From Symsagittifera roscoffensis (Eukaryota > Xenacoelomorpha > Acoela > Convolutidae), in the NCBI RefSeq assembly GCF_963678635.1, contig NC_087069.1:21591138-21655137 (forward strand): 64,000 nt of DNA. Reading direction: 5' to 3'. The translations under genes were made by a program, and so were the position numbers. Of this stretch, positions 40,252-48,919 are shown piece after piece. The stretch's first letter is position 1; each line of letters begins with the position of its first letter. The notes beneath the pieces were generated by a model. The model worked only from the letters and a program-made list of their open reading frames with translations, had not been told where the DNA came from and searched no databases.

Positions 40252-42053
40252 GCCGCCAACTTGGATCACTACACCGATCAAATTCCCACCCAACCAATCT
40301 TACCTCTCCAATCCCAATAATACCACTTTTTGCTTTTCCGCCACCCGATTTTCCATCTAGTAATGTAACATCAGGCATGAATTCCGACACTAATTCACAC
40401 ATCTCAGTTTTATACTCCATCTCACAGCTAAATAACCCGAATATTGAAACCCCCGATGAATTCGCCGACTCAGAACCATCCCCATCCAATAATTTTCATA
40501 ACTCTTCTAATTTTTCTCAACCCCCTTTTCAACCCATATTATCCAATAACCCTGACCCAATTACTCCCACACCCTCTTATGCTTCCCAAGTTACCCCAAC
40601 CTATTCCTCATACCATTCTGACCAATCATCTCATTCTCCAGACACCCCCCGAATCTCCCCAGAGCTAGATAATTTTATTACCCTTCAACAACAACCCTAC
40701 CACCTTAATACCCCAACCATAAACCAAATCTCCTCCACAATAAATTCATCCAACCCCCCTACCCCTACACCCTCTTCAACTTATACTGAATCACTATCAC
40801 CATCATCCACATCAACTGAATCTTCACTCAACACTAATAGAGCTTACCGCACTTTTAAAAGAAAGTTCCCCAACCATCCTTTCCCAGCAAAACCAGGAAC
40901 AGCCCGTGAATACATCAACCACCCCAAGCATACTAACACAAAAGAATTTTTAGCCATCACCTTACCCTCATTCCCACAATACACCTTAAACACCCCCCAT
41001 GACACTAACGAAACACGCAACTTCGTAGATGAATACGTTTTAATGCCTACTCTCTCTTGGACCTCATATTATCATTTCACTAACCCTCTTTGCTTACCTT
41101 TATCTAACACTCACATCGATATAGAGCGAAATACGGACATGCTATATCGACTCACTACACCACTAACCGCTAGACAATTTACTTACGTTGGATATAAAAA
41201 ATCACTAAAAACACACACTGCACCTAGAGCTAACGAATATACACTCGAATACTATGATCACAACATCATCAGAGCTAACCAAGATCAATTCTTAGACGAC
41301 GATCGCTTCGCTAATCCACAAATCACCGAGAAATTTTTCATCAAGACACCATATGTATTTACACTAAACATCTTCGACCGAAAGTTTGATCACATTATTT
41401 CAGAAGCACTAACAAACACACAAGCATACGAAAGTTTCAAAGAACGCTTCCAAATCTTTTCACTAACCTTTCATTTCCTTGCACCACACGAAAGAGATTT
41501 GCACTGCTCACATGATATTATGTTGCGCACTAAACAAACACATACATACAGTTATTATCGTTTCATCCAAAATCACTTTGACCTACACACACCCTCTAGA
41601 CAACCACACCATCGTTTTCAATTCATTAATTCCAAATACACTTCACCATATTTCCTAAATTTCACATATTGTATTAAAGACACTAACCTCCATGGTATTC
41701 TTCGTAATTATGACCCCATAACCCAAATGTACATCTTCTGCCCCATTACCAAGACCTTCAACGCCGAAGAATCCCGACCCTTCCTTATCCCGCACGAGTT
41801 TGTACAACCCATAGAAATCCCAATTTTAGAATTCATCCACAACACTAAATTCAATCACAAATTATATAACTTAATCCAAAACACACCTTATGAGTTTGCA
41901 GTTGGCACTGAAGAACTAACCACTATTAAGGCACTTCAATTGCTTTGGCCACTACTTCAGACTAAAAATATCATCCGCATCTTAGCTAAACTACTAACAA
42001 CTTCAGAACTAATTCACGACATCTTCCCCCACGGTTTTTTCCCCGACGACTAA
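40248..42053 (+). CDS. Post-env ORF of element B, 601 aa, unknown family
   Basis: ATG within the ATGA overlap with the env stop; element C keeps both the overlap (CACGATGAGCCG) and the N-terminus (MSRQxGSLxRS). Residues 1-205 are Ser/Pro/Thr/Asn-rich and probably disordered. Residues 206-601 have globular composition, rich in His, Phe, Tyr and Thr, with few Cys (HCSHDIMLRT, FTYCIKD, YIFCPITKTF) and a helical end (TIKALQLLWPLLQTKNIIRI). No signal peptide or clear membrane segment. No retroviral accessory protein or enzyme motif was recognised. Position and the coupled start suggest co-expression with env, perhaps as a matrix-, assembly- or host-interaction factor (inference). Confidence 0.8.
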   Translation: MSRQLGSLHRSNSHPTNLTSPIPIIPLFAFPPPDFPSSNVTSGMNSDTNSHISVLYSISQLNNPNIETPDEFADSEPSPSNNFHNSSNFSQPPFQPILSNNPDPITPTPSYASQVTPTYSSYHSDQSSHSPDTPRISPELDNFITLQQQPYHLNTPTINQISSTINSSNPPTPTPSSTYTESLSPSSTSTESSLNTNRAYRTFKRKFPNHPFPAKPGTAREYINHPKHTNTKEFLAITLPSFPQYTLNTPHDTNETRNFVDEYVLMPTLSWTSYYHFTNPLCLPLSNTHIDIERNTDMLYRLTTPLTARQFTYVGYKKSLKTHTAPRANEYTLEYYDHNIIRANQDQFLDDDRFANPQITEKFFIKTPYVFTLNIFDRKFDHIISEALTNTQAYESFKERFQIFSLTFHFLAPHERDLHCSHDIMLRTKQTHTYSYYRFIQNHFDLHTPSRQPHHRFQFINSKYTSPYFLNFTYCIKDTNLHGILRNYDPITQMYIFCPITKTFNAEESRPFLIPHEFVQPIEIPILEFIHNTKFNHKLYNLIQNTPYEFAVGTEELTTIKALQLLWPLLQTKNIIRILAKLLTTSELIHDIFPHGFFPDD

Positions 42054-42056
42054 CAG

Positions 42057-42135
42057 GTAAGTATGAATTAAATGAATATAACTAACTAATTAAAATATTA
42101 AAAAACTCACCATACTTTATTCATGTTTTCTTTAG
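42057..42135 (+). other. Putative intron just after the 601-aa ORF
   Basis: CAG|GTAAGTATG starts 3 nt after the TAA. A CTAAC-like branch region and TTTTCTTTAG follow; a second acceptor at 42143 would give 87 bp. Element C has a GTAAGTAT donor and TTTTTAAG acceptor at the same place (complement 2309-2392). Confidence 0.65.
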
Positions 42136-43672
42136 ATTTTTAGCCTTCATCCGACGATCACCTACAAAAACCACAAAAGACAAATAAAAATCACAAATTT
42201 CATCAAACAGATTTCAAAAATTCTATTAATCTCTTACACTTATAAATTTATAAATTTAATACCAATGCAGTAAATTCATTTCTAAAAATTTTCCCCACAA
42301 GCAGTAAATCTAATTATGATGAAAATTTGTATCTTAATATTCCCCCATGACTAGCAGTAAATTTCTAAATTCTATGTAGTAAATTAAATAAATGCAAATG
42401 CAGTACTAACCTTTTGATATTTTCATTCATTCGCACAGAAATTCTATCCACACTCGCACAGCTCGCCCACGAAGAATTGTTTAAAATAATGAATTTCAGT
42501 TTCAAGTTTTCACACTCAACAACTCTAACATATAATAACATGTTTCAAACTTTCCTTTAACCCGGTTGGAAAGGAATCATATACTAAACAAAACTAACCA
42601 ACGCAGCTTACTAAATACCACAAATCATAGAATAACAGCATGACTAAGAAAAGGAAACCAACGGTACTCAAACCGGATTAACCCAGTTTAAAACTGGATA
42701 ATTTATTCTTTTGAAGACTATTATAAAGTCTAAGAAAGAAATAATAAAACACAAAAAAGTCAAAAGACAAACCCATACCACAAACAATTTGCTTTTTGGA
42801 AAAAGTACATAACCAACAAGACATAAGTAAGACCACAACAAACCCAACATAAAACGTTGTCACATAACAGGACCCCTCACAAAAACCGCATGAAATCATA
42901 CTCCCACTCCTGGCCTAACCCACCAGGAAGGACGTCCTGAGCATGCTCTATAGCCGGCCTAACCCACCGCGCTACATCCACGCTTTGTGACCACACCACT
43001 ATTTTTAATAAGAGCTACTCAAGTGTGAGTAACTCTTCAAAATAACCGAACTAAAACAAAAAGCTTTTGTGAAAACAACTAACTAAAATCATTATTAAAA
43101 AATATTAAACTAATAAAAGTTTTATAAAATGTAAAATCACATGATGCAATATATAGATCAGAATACAACACCAAGGACGAACATCAAAAGACAAGACGAC
43201 CCCACTACACTCGAGAGAGAATGACCAACTACAATCGATATGCCGCTCACAATCACAACTCAAAGGATTTAGAGTACGACTTGACCTCGCAGAAAAGGAC
43301 TTCATTGAACTAGACCAATGACCACCTCGATGTTCAAGTATACGTACAGATCCGAGTAACCAGGCATCCCCTCCACGCACAATCTCCACGCCATTCCCAA
43401 ACTAGATCATACACAAAAGAAGTTCTCCACGCAGAACAGAAAAACCTGACATAGCAAACCATTCTGAAATCAGATTTGAGTTTGTTGCAAAGACGTAGTC
43501 GTTGTCACTAGAAGACACAACGTCTTATGTCTCTAACTCCAGCTTCCTGGAACTTCCCTAACAAAAGAGGAAACGGAAGAAAATTATGATGTTCGCCAAA
43601 AACAAACGTCCATCATCCATCCTTCGAATTGCAGAAGAACTATTCTAAAAAACTCTGTAAAACCCGGATGGG
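42136..43672 (+). other. 3' untranslated region of element B
   Basis: About 1.5 kb without a supported ORF. It contains a cluster of GCAGTAAAT motifs (42267-42405), a block CCCGGTTGGAAAGGAAT and the facing ATCCGG/CCGGAT-like sequences near 42555-42700 that align with element C, and GCCTAACCCACC repeated at 42913 and 42957. Just before the LTR comes CCCGGATGGG, a short purine-rich tract that may prime plus-strand synthesis. Confidence 0.7.
42267..42405 (+). repeat. Cluster of GCAGTAAAT motifs in the 3' UTR
   Basis: GCAGTAAAT at 42267, 42301 and 42354, GTAGTAAAT at 42376 and GCAGTA at 42400. Element C has similar GCAGTAA words near 2155-2210 on its minus strand. Confidence 0.6.
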
Positions 43673-44080
43673 TGGAACCTGATCTAAACTACATTTTATG
43701 ATTGGATAAATTAAATGTTTTACCAATGTAAAGTATTTAATATTAACCAATCATGATCCATCTAACTAACAACCCACTTATTTGTAAGTGCTGAAGTTAC
43801 TTGTAATTTCAGCACCAGAGAGATTTGAATTTAACTTAGAAATTAGTTGGACTCTCCCGAGCACTTCAGCAGCCGCAATAAACCAGTATACCCTAGATCT
43901 ATTGAGCCTAGCAGAGACTAGTTAAACAACCTGAGACTAGATAGTATAAGAGTAAGATTAGGATCGGTATTAGACTAAGAAGTTGCACGAATCTATCCGG
44001 CCGAAAATAAGATAGCGTGACGAGCAGACGGTGTACCCTATCCGAAATTACTCTATGAGTTACACTTCGGTCCTAACTCA
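43673..44080 (+). repeat. 3' LTR of element B (408 bp)
   Basis: Same length and, on reading, the same sequence as 25011-25418. Hairpin at 43788-43815, AATAAA at 43877-43882, end CTCA followed by the CAAT duplication. Confidence 0.97.
43877..43882 (+). terminator. Polyadenylation signal AATAAA in the 3' LTR
   Basis: Likely signal for 3' end formation of element B transcripts. Confidence 0.5.
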
Positions 44081-44084
44081 CAAT
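44081..44084 (+). repeat. Target-site duplication CAAT, right copy
   Basis: Matches 25007-25010 on the other side of element B. Confidence 0.93.
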
Positions 44085-44652
44085 CTGCCCTAGCCGTGGC
44101 ACTGGGAAACCCGATACTGATAATCGAAGACAACCTTGAGAAAAACAAAAAACCAATACGCTATAGAATCATCAACGCATGTAGTACCAACAACGAACGG
44201 AAAACATGACAAATATCAAAAGATTGATACAAGAAATGGGTTTTAACGAAAAGTCGACAAGCATGCGCCAAGTTTCCCGAAGCTATAAAACCAAAAACTA
44301 GCGAAAAGTCAATCAAATCAGAAATGTCGACCTAGTTTGACCGCTGCACAGTCACAACAGAGACACGATTCAAAATCAACGCGAGGTTTGGTTTGTCATC
44401 GATACCCAAAACCGAAAAATCGAATACGAAAAGACCGCGAAGGAAGACGCAGACCCATGAACACGTGAATTATCAAGAAGAAGAAGAAGACGAAGGCGAT
44501 ACCAACAAGGCAGATAACGCTGACAAACACCAGACAACATCCTGAGAAGATTTCATACCAACCAGTTCCACAGGGACTCAAAATTTCAATGTAGTTCTTT
44601 AGGGACTTTATAAACTCTAGTCTAACAAAACTCATGAATTTTAATTTTTCCC
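44085..44652 (+). pseudogene. 3' internal part of element A, right of the B insertion
   Basis: Continues the region interrupted at 25010. It contains broken frames and a GAAGAAGAAGAAGACGAAGG acidic-coding stretch near 44475-44497. No recognised domain. Confidence 0.55.
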
Positions 44653-44896
44653 AGGTGAATGTCATTCGGTCCCAATTGGCAAACTATAAATATTAATAGA
44701 CATACTAGGTTGAGAAACTTTTGTGGGTCTTTTGACCTTGTGTCAAGAAAATATAACATTCTGTGCTGAAAGCGCAGAAGACAGATAAACGGTTTATAAT
44801 CAATTTGTCTTACCTACAACCAGAGAGTTACAACCAGAGGTTCTATTCTACCAATCTTGTCGGATTCAGTATTTCACATATATCATACTGCGAGGT
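44653..44896 (+). repeat. 3' LTR of element A
   Basis: Matches the 5' copy at 20113-20346, ending CACATATATCATACTGCGAGGT. The two copies differ at many positions, so A is far older than B. Confidence 0.75.
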
Positions 44897-45608
44897 TTGA
44901 CCGGTGTACTGCTTTTGAAGGTTAAGCAAAAGAGTTGACGTAATAAATTCAAATAAGAATTATTAACTAGAAACCGTAACCTTTTGTTTATGGCTCTAAA
45001 ATTTTTACTCCAAAAAATGGTGGTTGAACTTTGTGGCCTATTTTTTGACAAGAAAAAATCATCTTATCATATGAAAACTTGAAGATATTAATTTTTATTC
45101 ACACGAAAATTCACAGTCACTTTGTTTTTTTTTTCAAATGGTTTTTTTAGCATAGCATGATTTTGAGACGTAGAAAAGAACAGTAAATAATGCTTATCAT
45201 GTAAAAAAAGGCTTATTATACATTTTTCAAATACATTCAAAGTATGGAATTGTCTGATAAACAATTTTGTTGTATGAAACTGTACGATAAGCCTTTTTTG
45301 CGTACGGAGGTCATCTCGGGTATGCAAATAAAATTTATTTGCAGAATAAGGAAGATAAAAAAATCGAAAAACTACTGGCACAAACGTGATAAAAAGAACA
45401 AATGAATCAAAATCATCAAGTAAAAACAAAAGAAGCTCTCGTAGTTTTGATCCTTTCGTCAAATATATCAACTGTTTCTATGGATCACATTTTTCCTATG
45501 TTTCATGATTAGATTGTAACATGTTCTCCAGTTTTGGTTAATTTGTTAACATTTTGGAAAAAAGGTCTTTTAATTATATTTTGCGCATGTGCAGTATATA
45601 ATAAATAC
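44897..45608. other. Intron or intergenic DNA with short dispersed motifs
   Basis: Copies of the GAAACTGTACGATAAGC motif lie at 45190-45215 (reverse) and 45276-45297. The minus-strand frame at 45088-45471 contains FRFFYLPYSANKFYLHTR, which faintly recalls the later DC-STAMP segment YxxxYLxxxxYDNxYIT. The distance to the exon at 45609 is too short for a complete gene, so this is not called. Confidence 0.35.
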
Positions 45609-45810
45609 CTGCTGTATGTTCATCTCAATTGTATGAACTGGCCCCTCCAAAAGAATAGCAGTTGCATAAGAGATCAAGAACGACCTCCCCCTCTTGGACA
45701 AGAGATTGGGAACTAGCAGCACCATTGTGGCTCTCACTCTGGAGGAATAATACCCCCCTATGGTTAGAAAGACACCCGTAGAGCAGCCCGCGCCTGCGCC
45801 GATTGCATGC
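45609..45810 (-). CDS. Single exon of a DC-STAMP-domain (DCST1/DCST2/SPE-42-like) protein
   Basis: A 202-bp minus-strand exon bounded by ATTTCAG at 45811 and CAG|GTATTT at 45608. It reads 67 codons without a stop in phase. The product has FLTIGGYYSSRVRAT, VLLVPNLLSKRGRS and LLEGPVHTIEMN. This follows the DC-STAMP N-terminal pattern (FLxxGxxxSxxVRATxxLLxPxxxSxxGRxxL, then GPxxN) known from human DCST2 and related sperm or cell-fusion proteins. They are multi-pass membrane proteins acting in gamete or myeloid cell fusion. Neighbouring exons were not found. Retroelements A and B lie immediately downstream, so the gene may be disrupted or a fragment. Confidence 0.6.
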
Positions 45811-46187
45811 CTGAAATCAATGTTGATATAAAGATATTTAAGACCATTTATCCACGAGGGATAGGACCGATATACGAGCTGTACAGCTCATCACGGCGAA
45901 CCGCTGTTGTGCCCCTGCTTAAGAACTACAAGTAACTTTTTTGGTTATTTTTCTGACGTTTGAATAATTTTTATGACGTTTCAATACACTTTTATAATAA
46001 TTAATGAGGCTACAAGGCGTTTTATTGTAACAATATGCTGTCTTCAAAGTTGATGATTTTGCGATTTTTTGCGAGATTCTGATCAATATTCGTGTACTTG
46101 AAAGCTACGCATGATTTTGAGTATCACAATGAGTACGTTTAAGTTTTCAAAAATTAACAAACAAAAGTACGAGGTCAGAACTCAAGT
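45811..46187. other. Unassigned; could hold an upstream DC-STAMP exon
   Basis: Short minus-strand open stretches exist near 45850-45930 (for example RRDELYSSYIGPIPR), but no exon with matching phase could be confirmed. Confidence 0.3.
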
Positions 46188-46440
46188 TGCATGAGAACCT
46201 GGGTCGAGATCCCGCTCAAAAACCGCTCAAGATTTGAGCGGTTTGAGCGGTTTTCCAGCAAGATTTGAGCGGTTTGAGCGGTTTGGGCGGTTTGGGTGGT
46301 TTTTTTGGAAAAACCGCTCAAACCGCTCAAATCTTGCTTAAAAAACCGCTCATTTCTTGCGGTGATTTTTGAACGGTTTTTCAAGCAAGATTTGAGCGGT
46401 TTTTTAGCGGTTTTTGAGCGGTCTTCCCGGGTCGAGGTCC
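46188..46440. repeat. GAGCGGTTT fold-back repeat
   Basis: Many GAGCGGTTT and AACCGCTCA words in both orientations, flanked by GGTCGAG(A/G)T(C)CC. An inverted copy of the whole block lies at 62580-62825. Can fold back on itself; no ORF. Confidence 0.85.
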
Positions 46441-46678
46441 CAGACTCCCCCCGCCCCAACTTACCCCCCGTCCCACTCCAACGTACCCCCTCAACGTATC
46501 CAACATCCAACAAACCCCCCCAAAACCTATGTAAAACTTTTATCCATGATATCTACAAAAGACGACTTTAATCAAAATGTAATCATGGAACGTGATACTT
46601 TTGACAACCTCCAAACAGACAAGGAATGCCCAATTTCAGTCAAACCGACTGAAAGAAACCGTTTAAGACCACACTTAA

Positions 46679-46849
46679 GGACAGCGTACAGAGTCCAAAA
46701 AAGGAGTGCCAACCTTATCTACCGATGCTCCCATGGACCAACAGTCCAATTTGGACGAAGTACCGGTCCTCAAAATCATGAGTTTTTCCGACGAAATAAA
46801 AGAATATCAAGCGGTAGATAACTCTCCGTTTGCGCAGATCATCTCGTAA
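46679..46849 (+). pseudogene. Exon-like open stretch in duplication copy 1
   Basis: The frame from 46679 to a TAA at 46847 encodes a soluble acidic sequence (SNLDEVPVLKIMSFSDEIKE). After a possible TTAATGTTGCAG acceptor near 46896, another open stretch encodes SNPQRDIAENPIIVDQP and FIDEGLVVILTNS. Phases of the visible splice sites do not fit, and copy 2 has a TGA in the second stretch. It may be a duplicated gene fragment; function unknown. Confidence 0.25.
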
Positions 46850-47191
46850 CACAGTACCTCCAAAGTTCAAAAGTATTGATTTTTCATTAATGTTGCAGAT
46901 TCCAACCCTCAACGTGATATTGCTGAGAATCCAATCATAGTCGATCAACCTATGAAATATGTCTCGTTCATTGACGAAGGACTCGTGGTCATTTTAACAA
47001 ATTCGACGGATAGATCTCTCATTTAGGCGGAGGAATCAATCCCTTCTATCCGGGAAACGATTGATTGAGTCCTCTAATCCTCTGAAAGCAATTCCCTTGG
47101 TTATCCCTCAACATATTCTAACATATTCAGTAGAACAAATACAGCGAATATGAAGCTAGAACGAATACAGCGAATATGAAGCTTCCAGCAA

Positions 47192-47264
47192 GTCAGCATA
47201 GACTAACGGATAAGGCGTCTGACTTCGAATCAGAAGATTGCGGGTTTGAATCCCTCCGTGGTCG
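47192..47264 (+). pseudogene. tRNA-Arg(TCG)-like sequence, degenerate (copy 1)
   Basis: 73 nt with a good anticodon arm (TCTGA-CTTCGAA-TCAGA, anticodon TCG at 47225-47227). D-loop TAACGGATAAGG and T-arm GGGTTTGAATCCC resemble eukaryotic tRNA-Arg. The acceptor 5' strand GTCAGCA does not pair with the 3' CGTGGTC, and the D-stem is mismatched. Probably a pseudogene or the tRNA part of a SINE. Confidence 0.75.
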
Positions 47265-47280
47265 ACTTTGTAATATTAAA

Positions 47281-47422
47281 TCTTGCGCGGTTTTTGAGCG
47301 GTTTTTTTTGGAAAAACCGCTCAAATCTTGCTTAAAAAACCGCTCATTTCTTGTGGTGATTTTTGAACGGTTTTTCAAGCAAGATTTGAGCGGTTTTTTA
47401 GCGGTTTTTGAGCGGTCTTCCC
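47281..47422. repeat. GAGCGGTTT fold-back repeat (start of copy 2)
   Basis: Shorter version of 46188-46440 with the same TCTTGCTTAAAAAACCGCTC words. Confidence 0.85.
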
Positions 47423-48209
47423 GGGTCGAGGTCCCAGACTCCCCCCGCCCCAACTTACCCCCCGTCCCACTCCAGCGTACCCCCCCCCCCCCCCACAACG
47501 TACCCCCTCAACGTATCCAACATCCAACAAACCCCCCCAAAACCTATGTAAAACTTTTATCCATGATATCTACAAAAGACGACTTTAATCAAAATGTAAT
47601 CATGGAACGTGATACTTTTGACAACCTCCAAACAGACAAGGAATGCCCAATTTCAATTAAACCGACTGAAAGAAACCGTTTAAGACCACACTTAAGGACA
47701 GCGTACAAAGTCCAAAAAAGGAGTGCCAACCTTATCTACCGATGCTCCCATGGACCAACAGTCCAATTTGGACGAAGTACCGGTCCTCAAAATCATGAGT
47801 TTTTCCGACGAAATAAAAGAATATCAAGCGGTAGATAACTCTCCGTTTGCGCAGATCATCTCGTAACACAGTACCTCCAAAGTTCAAAAGTATTGATTTT
47901 TCATTAATGTTGCAGATTCCAACCCTCAACGTGATATTGCTGAGAATCCAATCATAGTCGATCAACCTATGAAATATGTCTCGTTGATTGACGAGTGACT
48001 CGTGGTCATTTTAAAAAAATTCGACGGATAGATCTCTCATTTAGGCGGAGGAATCAATCCCTTCTATCCGGGAAACGATTGATTGAGTCCTCTAATCCTC
48101 TGAAAGCAATTCCCTTGGTTATCCCTCAACATATTCTAACATATTCAGTAGAACAAATACAGCGAATATGAAGCTAGAACGAATACAGCGAATATGAAGC
48201 TTCCAGCAA

Positions 48210-48282
48210 GTCAGCATAGACTAACGGATAAGGCGTCTGACTTCGAATCAGAAGATTGCGGGTTTGAATCCCTCCGTGGTCG
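48210..48282 (+). pseudogene. tRNA-Arg(TCG)-like sequence, degenerate (copy 2)
   Basis: Same sequence as 47192-47264, duplicated with the 1,018-bp unit; the acceptor stem is likewise unpaired. Confidence 0.75.
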
Positions 48283-48297
48283 ACTTTGTAATATTAA

Positions 48298-48490
48298 ATC
48301 TTGCGCGGTTTTTGAGCGGTTTTTTTAGATAAACCGCTCAAAACCGTTCAAATCTTGCGCGGTTTTTGAGCGTTTTTTTTTAGATAAACCGTTCAAAAAC
48401 CGCTCAAACCGCTCATTTTGAAGCAAGATTTTGAGCGTAATTGTCTAAAAAAACCGCTCAAACCGCTCAAATCTTGCTTCAAATTAGGTG
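48298..48490. repeat. GAGCGGTTT repeat with GCTCAAAATCTTGC variant
   Basis: The part 48376-48486 is an inverted copy of 62098-62205, including the TTTTTTAGACAATTACGCTC word. Confidence 0.8.
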
Positions 48491-48617
48491 AAAAATCTCG
48501 ACTCGGGAAGCAAAGAACTGTTATAAGGCTAAGTCGTATAGCAAAAACATCAGCTGGCCGGCAAAAAAAAGAAATACACGAACAATCCGATCGCAATTAG
48601 AGTTTTTAAGGTCGCAC

Positions 48618-48870
48618 TGGTCGCCAATAGTTTTTCTTCGTTGGATTCGGTCGCGGACCAAATATTTTGGTCTGTAAAGTCTGACAAAATTAGCTCGTGA
48701 CGGTCTGTATACACCCATTGTTGTCGCGATGTATCTGAATGTCAAAATGGGTTGGGATAGTCTGATCATAAAACCACATCCTCGGATTGGGGTAGTCACT
48801 TTTTAGTAACTCCAAGATTCGTGAGCAAGTTAACAACCTTATCGAAATTTTTTCGAGGTAACATCTATTA
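48618..48870 (-). other. Exon-like open stretch, unassigned
   Basis: One minus-strand frame runs about 63 codons and contains ILELLKSDYPNPRMWFYDQT and HFDIQIHRDNNGC before a stop. Composition is protein-like and GC is higher than in neighbours, but no start, convincing splice sites or family was seen. Confidence 0.25.
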
Positions 48871-48919
48871 CGTAAAAGCCTTCACGCACCAGATTTCCAT
48901 GGGTAATCATCGATTATAG

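Larger units (their letters stand above)
25011..44080 (+). mobile_element. Element B: 19-kb giant Gypsy-class endogenous retrovirus-like element
   Basis: Bounded by 408-bp LTRs that I could not tell apart base by base, with a CAAT duplication outside them. The interior has a PBS two bases after the LTR, two small pre-gag ORFs, Gag with a CCHC knuckle, retropepsin, RT (YLDD), RNase H and integrase (D,D35E and GPY-type end). A 7-kb downstream module follows, with an env-like glycoprotein and at least four other ORFs. Canonical Gypsy elements are 5-8 kb, so this is more than twice the usual size. Main frames are open over their full length. Identical LTRs imply a recent insertion, possibly from a still-active or infectious lineage (inference). 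Confidence 0.95.
20113..44896 (+). mobile_element. Element A: decayed Gypsy-type retrotransposon split by element B
   Basis: Two related LTR-like segments (20113-20346 and 44653-44896) bracket a PBS, gag, RT and integrase remnants at 20353-25010 and a short 3' part at 44081-44652. Element B with its CAAT duplication sits between the two parts. Removing B leaves about 5.7 kb, a usual size for a Gypsy element without env. Many stops and frameshifts and clearly diverged LTRs show that A is older than B. Confidence 0.85.
46300..48320. repeat. Tandem duplication of a unit of about 1,018 bp
   Basis: Copy 1 (about 46300-47300) and copy 2 (about 47300-48320) match closely from the GAGCGGTTT block to the tRNA-like sequence. 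Landmarks are ATGATATC at 46546 and 47563, and the tRNA-like start at 47192 and 48210. Differences are few (for example a longer C run at 47466-47495 in copy 2). Confidence 0.93.

Noticed and set aside
45088..45471. Minus-strand frame with FRFFYLPYSANKFYLHTR as a later DC-STAMP exon
   Set aside because: Similarity to the YDNxYIT segment is faint, the missing middle of the protein cannot fit between this and the exon at 45609, and the frame includes the dispersed GTACGATAAGC motif.
45780..45920. Possible snRNA or 5S rRNA in the GC-richer block
   Set aside because: No box or stem of U1, U2, U4, U6 or 5S could be matched; part of it is the DC-STAMP exon.
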